Assembly (NCBI GenBank): GCA_013152475.1
Contig: JAADGH010000078.1
Location: 111,108-175,107 of the forward strand
Origin: Planctomycetota bacterium
GTDB lineage: Bacteria > Planctomycetota > Brocadiia > JAADGH01
DNA: 64,000 bases
Direction of reading: 5' to 3'
Below the pieces are notes generated by a model. The model made no database searches, was not told where the DNA came from, and worked only from the letters and a program-made list of their open reading frames with translations. A program made the position numbers and the translations under genes. This document shows positions 25,546 to 34,842 of the stretch, piece by piece. Each line of letters opens with the position of its first letter. Position 1 is the stretch's first letter.

Positions 25546-26392
25546 TCGGCTCCTCCCCCCCCTCCTCCTCTTCCTCCTCGAAGAGGTCCCGCCGCCGGTG
25601 GTCGTGAACCTGCATGTGGCCGCGAACCTCGTCCAGGTAATCCAGGCTGAGCTCGGCCGTCACGGTGCATTCCATGTCCGGCGCCTTTGCAAGCACCGTC
25701 CCCCACGGATCGACGATCATGCTTCGGCCGTGGCTCCGCTTCCCGCCGGGGTGGTCGCCGAACTGGTTCGGCGCGACAACATACACCTGGTTCTCGATCG
25801 CCCGGGCCCGGAGCAGGACGTTCCAGTGGTCCTTGCCTGTCGCGGCGGTGAAGGCCGCCGGCACGAAGATAATCCGCGCGTCGCCCTCCGTTAGGGCGCG
25901 ATACAGTTCGGGAAAGCGAAGGTCGTAGCAGATCGTGATGCCCACGGGACAGAACCGGGTCTCCAGGACCACGATCTCATCGCCGGGGATCATGAAGTCC
26001 GACTCCCGGTGCGATGCGCCGCCGGGCACCTCGGCGTCAAAGAGGTGCAGCTTGCGATAGATGCCGACAATCTGCCCCTCGGGGCTGATGAACACGCTCG
26101 TGTTGTAGGCCTTCCGCCGGCCGGCCATTTTCTCAAAGAGGCTCCCGCCCACGATGTACATCTTGTGCCGCCGAGCGACGTGGCAGAGCTCGTTCGTGGT
26201 GGGGCCGGGGATCGGTTCGGCGTTCTCCAGCATTGTCTCCGGTGCGCCGAGGCAGTTGAATGTCTCCGGCAGGGCGGCGATCCGCGCCCCGCGATGGGCG
26301 GCGCGGTCCAAGAGGCGCACGGCCGTGTCGATGTTCGCGGCCTTGTCCTCGGTGGAGGTCATCTGCACGGCTGCTGCAATGATCCGGGCCAT
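25538..26392 (-). CDS. Carbon-nitrogen hydrolase (nitrilase superfamily, Nit2-like)
   Basis: 'ALPETFNCL', 'YRKLHLFD', 'GITICYDLRFPELYRAL' (E-K-C triad). Confidence 0.93.
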   Translation of the reverse strand: MARIIAAAVQMTSTEDKAANIDTAVRLLDRAAHRGARIAALPETFNCLGAPETMLENAEPIPGPTTNELCHVARRHKMYIVGGSLFEKMAGRRKAYNTSVFISPEGQIVGIYRKLHLFDAEVPGGASHRESDFMIPGDEIVVLETRFCPVGITICYDLRFPELYRALTEGDARIIFVPAAFTAATGKDHWNVLLRARAIENQVYVVAPNQFGDHPGGKRSHGRSMIVDPWGTVLAKAPDMECTVTAELSLDYLDEVRGHMQVHDHRRRDLFEEEEEEGGEEPIG

Positions 26393-26395
26393 GGT

Positions 26396-27223
26396 TCACC
26401 TCCGAGTAGTCGAGTCACACTCTCTATACCATGCCAGGAACGCCTCGTCAAACCAGTCTTCCGGCCGCGCCTCGAAGACCCGGATCTCCTCGTCCACCAT
26501 CTCCCTCGCGTGGAGCATCAGGACCTCCGCGCTGCCGATGGTCGTGCGATGGATCAGCCCCGCCCGTTCGTGGTGCTCCTGCATCTCCACCGCGCTGTAG
26601 TCCGGCCACACGCCGCCCGTGCACCAGCCCTTCACCTCCGCGGTCAACGTCTCCCTCCTGTCCGCCGGCGCGCGGGTCAGCGCCCGCTCGACGAGTACGC
26701 TCTGGATGAAGTGACGCATCGTGTTCACACGCAGGTTCACGCCCAGGAAGGTGTACCGCGCGTTCAGATCGTAGAGCTTCTGCCACGCCGAGTCTTTCGC
26801 AAACGCGGCATCTCCCCACGGCCCGGGGCGGCCCCGGGCATGCTTGTGGCCCCTTGTGATCTCTCCCGTTAGAGGCCCCATTGCCGCCACGGAGTGCGTG
26901 GCATGGTCGCTGCGAACGCTCCCCGGTCGCAGGCGGAAGGTCTCGGTGATGCGCCCCACGTCGGACGGGGACGTTGCGATGTTCCACGTCTCGAACCGGC
27001 GCTCCTTGTCCGCCCGGCAGAGGGCAGGCATGACGAGCGTCCCATCCGGGCCGACGGCTTCGAGGAAGGCGTCGATCACCGTGTCGGCCCCGCCCCCGAC
27101 ATAACCCATGCTGCTCAGGGAGCTGTGGACCATAACGACGTCGCCGGGCACAATGCCCAGCTCCTTCAGCCCCCGTACGATGTGGTCCTGTGTTACGGCA
27201 ACGGTGGATTTCGGATTGCCCAT
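26396..27223 (-). CDS. AAC(3)/YokD-family N-acetyltransferase
   Basis: 'GDVVMVHSSLSSMGYVGGGADTVIDAFLEAVGPDGTLVMPAL', 'HATHSVAAMGP', 'TFLGVNLRVNTMRHFIQ'. Confidence 0.88.
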   Translation of the reverse strand: MGNPKSTVAVTQDHIVRGLKELGIVPGDVVMVHSSLSSMGYVGGGADTVIDAFLEAVGPDGTLVMPALCRADKERRFETWNIATSPSDVGRITETFRLRPGSVRSDHATHSVAAMGPLTGEITRGHKHARGRPGPWGDAAFAKDSAWQKLYDLNARYTFLGVNLRVNTMRHFIQSVLVERALTRAPADRRETLTAEVKGWCTGGVWPDYSAVEMQEHHERAGLIHRTTIGSAEVLMLHAREMVDEEIRVFEARPEDWFDEAFLAWYRECDSTTRR

Positions 27224-27226
27224 GTG

Positions 27227-28531
27227 CTACCCCCAGAGTCCGCACGCCGTCGGCTGGTGCGGGAACAGAATGTCGAGCGTTGCCAGCAGCTTCGGGTCCG
27301 TGTCCGCGCCGAGCATCTCCCGCGCCGAACACATGCCCAGGACCAAGCGCATCATGTCAGCCTGGCCCAATCCAGTCTCCAAACTCGCCGAGCGCTCTTT
27401 TGCAATCGCGACGCTCTCGGACCCGACGTCAAGGCGCACTCTTTCCTTGGCGACCGTGATCCCGACAGTACCGGTCCAGGGCGCCCCACCCGCCAATGAC
27501 AGGCGTAAGTCTAACTCTGGCTTGATGTTGCGTAAGAGCGACTCCAGGCTAACGATGCGAATCATGTTGGACGCAAAGGAGGCGTGCAACTCGACCGTGC
27601 GAAAGCGAACGTTGTCGCTGGTCAGCGAATCATAGACCTTCGGATCGAACGGGAGCCGCGCCACAACACAATCCGCCCCGCGCGTTAGGGCGATGTGGAG
27701 AATGTGGTTCACGAGGATCCCCGCCACCCTCGGCTCCGACAGATCGAAGGCCGCGTTGCCGATCTCCACCTTTGCCTGCAGGTATTTTTCGAAGTCCGGA
27801 TTTTCGTGAGCGGAGATGTATCCATAGACCCGACCGTTGCGCTCGCAAACGAACTCCCACGGCTCAGATCTCAGTTGCTCCTCCGTCTCCGGCTCGGACG
27901 GGGCAAGGGGGACTGGCTCGGGCGGTTCGTCGCCCGGGGTCGGCGCACCGGTCCGGTTGTTGTTAAAATGCCACGTCAGCCATGTCTTCCATGTTTTGTC
28001 GGTCTCCGGCCGGTAGTGCCGGAGGGTCCCCGGGGAGGGGCCGACGGGGGGAAGCACCTCATCCGGCGCCTGCACCCTCCCGCCGCCCCGGACGGGCTTG
28101 AGGGGGAACTCGATCGTCCGCCGGGGGAAGGGCACATAGCCGAACCGGCTGTAGAAATGGACCAGGCCGCCGAGGCGAGAGATGTCATAGCCGTTCTCGC
28201 GCATCCAACGGACGCAGTCGCGCATGAGCTCCGTCATGAGGCCGCGCCCCTGGAAGTCGGGATGGGTGGACACCTCACCCACATCGCCTTTGATGATGGT
28301 TGCACAGCCGATCTGCATGGGGTGGTGGAGGATGCGGACGATGCTGACAACCTGCCCATCGAGCTCAAGGACGCGATAGAACTCGGAGTGTTCCTTTGCC
28401 TCTTTTTTTAGCTTGGCGTATTTCGGGTTGCTCTCGTCGATCTTGAAGGCGCAGGCCATGACGTCGAAGATCGCGTCGGCGTCCTCGGGTATCCCCTGTC
28501 GAAAGACCTTGTCCAAGACCGTTCTCCTCAT
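27227..28531 (-). CDS. GNAT family N-acetyltransferase (Eis-like architecture)
   Basis: 'GDVGEVSTHPDFQGRGLMTELMRDCVRWMRENG...FYSRFGYVPF', long C-terminal SCP2-like region. Confidence 0.82.
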   Translation of the reverse strand: MRRTVLDKVFRQGIPEDADAIFDVMACAFKIDESNPKYAKLKKEAKEHSEFYRVLELDGQVVSIVRILHHPMQIGCATIIKGDVGEVSTHPDFQGRGLMTELMRDCVRWMRENGYDISRLGGLVHFYSRFGYVPFPRRTIEFPLKPVRGGGRVQAPDEVLPPVGPSPGTLRHYRPETDKTWKTWLTWHFNNNRTGAPTPGDEPPEPVPLAPSEPETEEQLRSEPWEFVCERNGRVYGYISAHENPDFEKYLQAKVEIGNAAFDLSEPRVAGILVNHILHIALTRGADCVVARLPFDPKVYDSLTSDNVRFRTVELHASFASNMIRIVSLESLLRNIKPELDLRLSLAGGAPWTGTVGITVAKERVRLDVGSESVAIAKERSASLETGLGQADMMRLVLGMCSAREMLGADTDPKLLATLDILFPHQPTACGLWG

Positions 28532-28553
28532 ACGCGGAATAAGAGTCCCGCGC

Positions 28554-30584
28554 TCATCTGCGGATGATCTCAATCACCCCCGCCTTCTCCATCAGCTTCG
28601 CCCACTCGATCATCCGCGCGACGTCCGTCTCGCCGCCGCGGCGTTCCTGCCTGGTCTTGCGGCAGATGTCCAGCAGCGTGCGCTTGCCGTCCACCCAGTA
28701 GTGCGGCAGCTCCGGCATTCCTTTACCGCGAAGTTTGCCCAGTTTCTTCCGGATCGGATCGGGGAGCTTCTCGTCGAACCACATACCGGGGACCTTGCGC
28801 ACGGGGATCATCTTCGCCGCCCGCTTCTCCTCGGCTGCAAGCGTCTCCGGCTTCTCGGGTTCGCGCACATCGACCCCCTCGCGCCGCGCCATCCACCGGA
28901 TGCGACGCCCGGCACGCCGCCGCCACAGCCGGGCCGTGACACGAATCTCCTTGTCCATGTCAATAATGTGCTCTCGGAGCTCCGCTGCTTTCCTCGGCGA
29001 GACAAGTGTGCCGACGGAGAGCAGAGCTTTCAACTCCCGGTCGGTTAAGTAGTCGATGTATTGTTCTGCCGAGGCGAGAGCATCGCGGAACAGCTTGGTG
29101 AAATCCGCGTTCCTGGGCTTTGTCATGCTCTCCCGCTTCGTTCGTGTTTCTTCTATCACGCGCTCCACGCCTTCGGCCAGGTTCTTCTCGCTCCATGAGG
29201 CGACGCAATCGGCGAGCCATTTGGCTTCGGCCAGGCCGGCGCTGGCGATGCCATAGGCCCACGTCCCCGCGATCTCGCCGACGCGCTTGATGGACGGGGG
29301 GTGAATCTTATCCTCCGTGTCCGCTGAGGTGTGGTAGAACCTGTCCGGCCAGTTGATGAAGGCGATGCTCGGGATGCCGAGGGACGGGTCGGAGATGATG
29401 TTGTCGTTCCGCCAGAACCGTTCCGCTGTGGTCTTGTAGTAGGCCGGGCCGCTGGGGTTTTTGGGGCTGTGGAACTGCCGTTTGAAATGTCCGACGATTT
29501 CCTTCATGTAATGGTCGATGAAACAGGGAAGGGATTCCGGGTTCACCTGATAGGTCAGCGCGCTCTTGCACAGGTCCTGGTCCTGTCCGACGAAGTCGAT
29601 GTTCGCGGCGGCGATGATGCGCCGGGCCTCCTTCGGTCGGGCGATGATGTAGGAGTTGAGCGACTGGAACTCGTGCGTCAGGAGGACGCGTATCTTCCGG
29701 CGCGGCTTCGGAAGACGACCCTGCCGGATCAGCCGGTTGATGGCGCGGACGATCTCGATGCACAGCGCCGCGCCCGAGGCGTTGTCGTTCGCCCCGGGCT
29801 CGTAGAGATGGGCGATCAGAGCCACCTCCTGCATATTCTTCCCTCGCGCGGGCACAACGGCGCTGACCATCTCCGAGCGGCCGTTGTAGAGCCGGGACTC
29901 TACTTTCGCGTGGAGGCGCACCGGCTTTCCCTTGCCGATCAAGTCGCGGAGCGCCTTGCCCTGCCGGGGCGACAGCACGAAGGCAAAGCACTTGCCCTGG
30001 GGGCGCAGCGTGTGCCAGCCGGTGGCATCGGGCAGGTCCATCGGCGTCGGGCGTACGAGCGGGTTCGTACCCATGCTGTCGGTGATGAGGCCGGCGGCCC
30101 CGCGCTTCGCGGCAATCTCGTGGACGCTCCGGGGTGAGGTGTCGATGAGCACGATCTTGCCCCGCGCCCTGACACCCTTCCAGCTTTTCGCATTTGCGGC
30201 GTTGCCAATCGCGATGACCTCGGCCTCGATCCCCTTCTTCGGCGTGGGCGGGCTGCCCTGGGCCAGGCAGTAGGGCTCATCGCGATAGGAAACCAGCCGG
30301 CCGCGATGCTCCGGCGGATCGAGAATCGTCAGCTCAGCGTCGGCACAGTCCCATGCCTTCTGGATGGTAAGCTGACCGTAGGTCGTTTTGCCGTCGGCGG
30401 GGAAGCTGATGATGCGGACGTCTTCACACCCGGCCTCCCTCAGGCGGTCGCGGCAGTAGCGCGCCGACTTGTAGTAGCTGGAGAAGGAACACGTCCGGTC
30501 CCATCGCCAGATGTCGCCGGCCATGTTGCGGGCGTTCTCGCCGGAGAGCTCGCGCGATAGCTCGTCGAAGACATGCTTGAACAT
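28554..30584 (-). CDS. M28-family aminopeptidase-like protein (PA domain, DUF4910-like)
   Basis: 'VRARGKIVLIDTSP...AAGLITDSMG' PA domain; 'IAHLYEPGANDNASGAA', 'VLLTHEFQSL'. Confidence 0.78.
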   Translation of the reverse strand: MFKHVFDELSRELSGENARNMAGDIWRWDRTCSFSSYYKSARYCRDRLREAGCEDVRIISFPADGKTTYGQLTIQKAWDCADAELTILDPPEHRGRLVSYRDEPYCLAQGSPPTPKKGIEAEVIAIGNAANAKSWKGVRARGKIVLIDTSPRSVHEIAAKRGAAGLITDSMGTNPLVRPTPMDLPDATGWHTLRPQGKCFAFVLSPRQGKALRDLIGKGKPVRLHAKVESRLYNGRSEMVSAVVPARGKNMQEVALIAHLYEPGANDNASGAALCIEIVRAINRLIRQGRLPKPRRKIRVLLTHEFQSLNSYIIARPKEARRIIAAANIDFVGQDQDLCKSALTYQVNPESLPCFIDHYMKEIVGHFKRQFHSPKNPSGPAYYKTTAERFWRNDNIISDPSLGIPSIAFINWPDRFYHTSADTEDKIHPPSIKRVGEIAGTWAYGIASAGLAEAKWLADCVASWSEKNLAEGVERVIEETRTKRESMTKPRNADFTKLFRDALASAEQYIDYLTDRELKALLSVGTLVSPRKAAELREHIIDMDKEIRVTARLWRRRAGRRIRWMARREGVDVREPEKPETLAAEEKRAAKMIPVRKVPGMWFDEKLPDPIRKKLGKLRGKGMPELPHYWVDGKRTLLDICRKTRQERRGGETDVARMIEWAKLMEKAGVIEIIRR

Positions 30585-30593
30585 GGAGCGCTC

Positions 30594-31220
30594 CTATTTT
30601 CGCGGGATGTAGGCGTCGGCGCGAAGTTTGATCGTGATGACCGAGCCTTCCGGCAGGATCATCCGTTCTTCCTTCGTCACGAAATCGTAGCCCTTGACAA
30701 CCTTCTTTGCGAGCCACAACGGCGCGAAAACGCCGGCCGTGATGGCGTCGATCCCCCTCTCGATGAGGAAATCCTTCGCCGCGTCGGTGCCCTTGTCCTT
30801 GAGTTCGTCGATGTCGATCTTTGGACCCGACTTCGGCGTCGCCGTGATGAACGCACGCCGACCATCGGGAAGAACCACCTCGTAAAACACGAGGCGCATG
30901 GATGTCCGGTTGATCATGTGCTTGATGTCGTCCACCCGCCCTTTCACGGTCGCGCCGGGCGGGATGGAGCCGGGCACCCCCCGGACCACCGTGGCCGTGA
31001 AGCGCGCACCTTCCCGTGTGGCGGGGATGTCGCGCGTGCCCGAGTCGAGGGTGGTGTGGAGCTTCACATCGAAGCTCGTCCCCTCCATCAGCACTGTGCT
31101 GTTCGGCGGGCGGGGGAGACGGTCGCTGGACGATCTTCGTCGGCTGGATGACCACGACCCGAAACATCCACCCAGAAGCAGGGCCGTTGTTGTGAGGAGA
31201 AAAATGAATCGTCTCATCAT
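30594..31220 (-). CDS. Putative lipoprotein, hypothetical
   Basis: MMRRFIFLLTTTALLLGGCFGSW lipobox; 4-bp overlap with the upstream aldo/keto reductase gene. Confidence 0.65.
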   Translation of the reverse strand: MMRRFIFLLTTTALLLGGCFGSWSSSRRRSSSDRLPRPPNSTVLMEGTSFDVKLHTTLDSGTRDIPATREGARFTATVVRGVPGSIPPGATVKGRVDDIKHMINRTSMRLVFYEVVLPDGRRAFITATPKSGPKIDIDELKDKGTDAAKDFLIERGIDAITAGVFAPLWLAKKVVKGYDFVTKEERMILPEGSVITIKLRADAYIPRK

Positions 31221-32296
31221 TTCTTCGCGCCCAATCGTTCCTCGGCCTCCTTCATCGTCTCGCGGATGGGCAGGTGGAAGGGACACTTCTCCTCGCACTC
31301 GCCACAGTCGGCGCAGTCGGCAATGGTCTTCTCCAGCGACTGATACTTCTGCTTCATGCGGTGGAAGATGTCCCAGTCGCCCTGGAACCGCTTGACATGC
31401 CCGATGGTCTGCATGATTTCGTGAACCTGAATCTCCTCCGGGCAAGGCTGGCAATACTCGCATCCCCGGCAGAAGCCTTCACCGAGGGAGGCAGCCGCTT
31501 TCATGTACTGCTCCGCCTCCTCGTCGGACAAAGGCCGAAAGGCCTCGGCGATGGCGAGGTTTTCGTCCACCTCCTCGAGCTTCTGCATGCCCGGGATGAC
31601 GACGGTGATGTCGGGCTGGCTCAGGCAGAAGCGCAGCCCCGCCTCGGCGGTGATCTGGGGCAGGTCGGCGTCCTCGTCCGTTCGTTTGACCTCGGCAAGC
31701 ATCATGCCACCGGCGAAGGGCTTCATGTTGATGACGCCCATATCCTTTTCCTTGGCCAGGGGGATCACCTTCTCGGCGGCCCCGCGGTTGGCCAGGTTGT
31801 AAGCCACCTGGACCGTGTCGAAGACGCCGGAGTTGATCGCCTCGACCAGGATGTCGAGCTCATGGCCCGACACGCCGATGTATCTGACCTTGCCCGCATC
31901 GCGCGCCGCCTGCACCGCCTCCAGCGCGCCGCCGGGGCCGGTAGCCTTCTCGTAGTTCTCCCAGAGCGACAGGTCGTGGACCTGATAGAGGTCAATGCGG
32001 TCAGTCTGGAGATTGCGCAGGCTGGTTTCGATGTCCTCCTCGGCCTCCTCGCGCGTTCGGCGGATGACCTTGCTCGCGAGGACCACTTCGTCGCGGCGCT
32101 TCTTCATGACCATACCGATGCGTTCCTCGCTCGGGCCGTAGCCGCGTGCCGTGTCGATGAAGTTCACGCCCAGGTCGATGGCGCGCTCGACGATCTGCGC
32201 GGCAAGCTCCGGGCTCTCCACGCGCGGCAGTTTGATGCCGCCGAAGCCGAGGCGTTTGACCTCCAGTCCCGTTCGTCCAAGAATCGCTGTTTCCAT
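31217..32296 (-). CDS. Aldo/keto reductase with C-terminal ferredoxin-like 4Fe-4S motifs
   Basis: 'GRTGLEVKRLGFGGIKLP', 'FIDTARGYGPSEERIG', 'CRGCEYCQPCPEEI', 'CADCGECEEKCPFHLP'. Confidence 0.93.
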   Translation of the reverse strand: METAILGRTGLEVKRLGFGGIKLPRVESPELAAQIVERAIDLGVNFIDTARGYGPSEERIGMVMKKRRDEVVLASKVIRRTREEAEEDIETSLRNLQTDRIDLYQVHDLSLWENYEKATGPGGALEAVQAARDAGKVRYIGVSGHELDILVEAINSGVFDTVQVAYNLANRGAAEKVIPLAKEKDMGVINMKPFAGGMMLAEVKRTDEDADLPQITAEAGLRFCLSQPDITVVIPGMQKLEEVDENLAIAEAFRPLSDEEAEQYMKAAASLGEGFCRGCEYCQPCPEEIQVHEIMQTIGHVKRFQGDWDIFHRMKQKYQSLEKTIADCADCGECEEKCPFHLPIRETMKEAEERLGAKK

Positions 32297-32300
32297 GACT

Positions 32301-33050
32301 TCAACTCCTCATACGACTTCTCTGTCTTTGTTGTTTTATTCGTTTCTGATAGAGGGTGTTGAGGTGGTTCTCTTCCCACTGCTTCGCCGCCTCATACATA
32401 GGCGAGCTTCGCTCGAACTCCCTGAACGCTCTTGTGTGCCGGATGATCCGGCCGTTGCGCCTTTCGTTGGAGAACACCCCGTGCAGCATCTCGTGAAGCA
32501 CAAGCTGCCGGATGTAGAAACGCGGCACCGACGGATCGTCGAACACGCGATTGATCCGGATGACACCCCCATCCTGCCCCGGTATGCCCCGCCACGTCCC
32601 CAGCTTGCGCCGGTTGATCTGCTTCGACCACGTCAATGTGGCCCGGAGCCTGCCGCCGAAAAACTCCGCGTTCAGTTCGTCGAAGATCGCCCTCAGGTCA
32701 TAGACATCGCCTCGGTATCCGTAGAGCAACGGCCTGCGCCGGGCGGAGGTCGCCATCTCCTCGATCCGGCCCTCATTTGCATTGATGTAGGCCCGAACGG
32801 TCTGGTTCAGCCGCCGGCGCGTATCGCGTCGTGTACGCGTGAAGTACGTCCGAGCAATCGCTTCGAGCACCTCGCGCGGCGCGCACCGGAATATTTCGTG
32901 AACGCGGAATTCGATCTGCTCGTTTCGCTTGCGCAGAGAGATAACGACCCGCCGGTTACGCGTGTACTCCACCCTCACTCCCCCCGGGGGCTGCGTCCTG
33001 GCAATCATCTCTTCGAGTCGGTCCACGGTGCGGCCTCCGTGTTGCCTCAC
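32301..33050 (-). CDS. SprT-like / DUF45-type zinc metallopeptidase
   Basis: 'FDELNAEFFGGRLRATLTWSK', 'VLHEMLHGVF...HTRAFREFE'. Confidence 0.75.
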   Translation of the reverse strand: MRQHGGRTVDRLEEMIARTQPPGGVRVEYTRNRRVVISLRKRNEQIEFRVHEIFRCAPREVLEAIARTYFTRTRRDTRRRLNQTVRAYINANEGRIEEMATSARRRPLLYGYRGDVYDLRAIFDELNAEFFGGRLRATLTWSKQINRRKLGTWRGIPGQDGGVIRINRVFDDPSVPRFYIRQLVLHEMLHGVFSNERRNGRIIRHTRAFREFERSSPMYEAAKQWEENHLNTLYQKRIKQQRQRSRMRS

Positions 33051-34129
33051 GACGTCTCCGCAATGGCCTGCCGAATGGTCTCCTTCGGTACGTCGTCGCG
33101 GATGACGGTCTTTCCGATACCATCCAGCAACACAAGGCGCAGTGTGCCGGATACCGCCTTCTTGTCGCGATAGATCTGTTCCATGATGAGACCGATCTCC
33201 TCGCCGCTGAGCCGCACGGGCAGGTCGAACCGGGAGAGGATGCGCTCGTGCCGGGCGACGTCCTCATCCGTCAGGAGGCCGAGCACCCGCCCCATCCGCG
33301 CCGCGCACATCATGCCCACGGCCACCGCCTCCCCGTGGCGGTACTTCGTGTAGCTCGTGAGCGATTCGATGGCGTGGCCGACGGTGTGGCCGTAGTTCAG
33401 GATCGCCCGCAGACCATGCTCCTTCTCATCCTCCTCCACCACGGCCGCCTTGATCTCGACCGACCGGGCGATGGCTTTTGTCATGATGTCGGGATCGAGG
33501 GCATCGACGGCGTCGGCGTTCTCCTCGATGAACTTGAGAAGTTCCTCATCGCGGATGAAGCCGTGCTTGATAAGCTCCACGAGTCCTGCGCGGAACTCCT
33601 CCGTCGGCAGCGTTCGGAGGACATTCGCATCTATGAAAACCGCGATGGGCTGGTGGAATGCGCCGATCAGGTTCTTGCCCCGCGTATGGTCCACCGCCGT
33701 CTTCCCGCCGACGCTGCTGTCCACCTGGGCCAGGAGCGTGGTGGGGATTTGAACAAAAGGGATGCCGCGCATGTAGGTGGCCGCAGCGAAGCCCGCCAGA
33801 TCGCCGATCACGCCCCCGCCAAGGGCGACGGCGACAGACTTCCGGTCCATGCCGAATTCGATGAAGCGGTCGTAAAGCGTCTTCGCAACGTCCAAGGTCT
33901 TCTGGTCCTCGCCCGGGGGCAGGACGATGGGTGTGACCTCGAAGCCGGCGGCCTTGAGGCTGTCGTTCACCACGGGCGCGTAGAGCGGCTCGACATTTTC
34001 ATCGGTTACGAGGGCGACCTTGCGTGGACCGCAGAGGTCGGCCAGATCGCCGCCCACCGTGCCGAGCAAGTCCCGACCGATCTTGATGTCGTAGCTTCGG
34101 TCGCCGAGGTCTATGTGAACCACCTTCAA
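33047..34129 (-). CDS. aroB: 3-dehydroquinate synthase
   Basis: 'GEDQKTLDVAKTLYDRFIEFGMDRKSVAVALGGGVIGDLAGFAAATYMRGIPFVQIPTTLLAQVDSSVGGKTAVDH', 'LNYGHTVGHAIE'. Confidence 0.98.
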   Translation of the reverse strand: MKVVHIDLGDRSYDIKIGRDLLGTVGGDLADLCGPRKVALVTDENVEPLYAPVVNDSLKAAGFEVTPIVLPPGEDQKTLDVAKTLYDRFIEFGMDRKSVAVALGGGVIGDLAGFAAATYMRGIPFVQIPTTLLAQVDSSVGGKTAVDHTRGKNLIGAFHQPIAVFIDANVLRTLPTEEFRAGLVELIKHGFIRDEELLKFIEENADAVDALDPDIMTKAIARSVEIKAAVVEEDEKEHGLRAILNYGHTVGHAIESLTSYTKYRHGEAVAVGMMCAARMGRVLGLLTDEDVARHERILSRFDLPVRLSGEEIGLIMEQIYRDKKAVSGTLRLVLLDGIGKTVIRDDVPKETIRQAIAETS

Positions 34130-34242
34130 ACGAGTTACTCCATTTTGCGTTTCGGATAATCCGGGCCAGCGGGCCGTGGGATGGGTAGCATACGAGTGGT
34201 TGGTTTCTTTGTCAAGGTCAAATGGTTCATGGCGAAAAAGGA

Positions 34243-34271
34243 TTGAACCCCCCGTGCGCTTCGGCTACAAT
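34243..34271 (+). promoter_or_regulatory. sigma70-like promoter for purE-mtnA-yqeY-like cluster
   Basis: TTGAAC-N17-TACAAT, 44 nt upstream of the purE ATG. Confidence 0.6.
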
Positions 34272-34314
34272 TCACCCTTTCTGTTCCGGACCCACAGTCA
34301 CGACGGGAAGAGCA

Positions 34315-34836
34315 ATGGCAAAGAAACCGAAGATCGGCATGGTCATGGGCAGCGACTCCGACTGGCCTACGATGGAGGAGACGGCGAAGGTGCTGGATGA
34401 GTTCGGCGTGGATTATGACGTCGATGTGATCTCCGCCCATCGAACTCCTGACAAGGCACATGAGTACGCCGTGAACGCGGAGGGCAGCGGTTACGATGTC
34501 ATCATCGCCGGGGCCGGCGGTGCGGCGCACCTTGCGGGGGTGGTTGCCTCGCTGACGACGCTGCCCGTCATCGGCGTACCCATGCTGACGACGGCCCTCG
34601 GAGGCGTGGACTCGCTCTACTCGACCGTCCAGATGCCGGGCGGCGTGCCCGTGGCGAGCATGGGCATCGGCAAGTCCGGCGCGAAGAACGCGGGCATCTT
34701 CGCCGTGCAAATCCTGAGCACGGGCTATCCCGCGTTGAAGAAAAAACTGGCCAAGTATAAGAAGGACCAGGCCGCTGCCGTGGCGAAGAAGTCGAAGAAC
34801 CTGAAGCAGCAACTCAAGAAGAAGACGAGGAGGTAA
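34315..34836 (+). CDS. purE: 5-(carboxyamino)imidazole ribonucleotide mutase
   Basis: 'VMGSDSDWPTMEETAKVLDEFGVDYDVDVISAHRTPDKAHEYA', 'AGAGGAAHLAGVVA'. Confidence 0.96.
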   Translation: MAKKPKIGMVMGSDSDWPTMEETAKVLDEFGVDYDVDVISAHRTPDKAHEYAVNAEGSGYDVIIAGAGGAAHLAGVVASLTTLPVIGVPMLTTALGGVDSLYSTVQMPGGVPVASMGIGKSGAKNAGIFAVQILSTGYPALKKKLAKYKKDQAAAVAKKSKNLKQQLKKKTRR

Positions 34837-34842
34837 GGACAC

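Noticed and set aside
26396-27223. AAC(3) homolog as an acquired antibiotic-resistance gene
   Set aside because: No transposase, integron or other mobility context; YokD-like chromosomal homologs are common, so resistance cannot be claimed.
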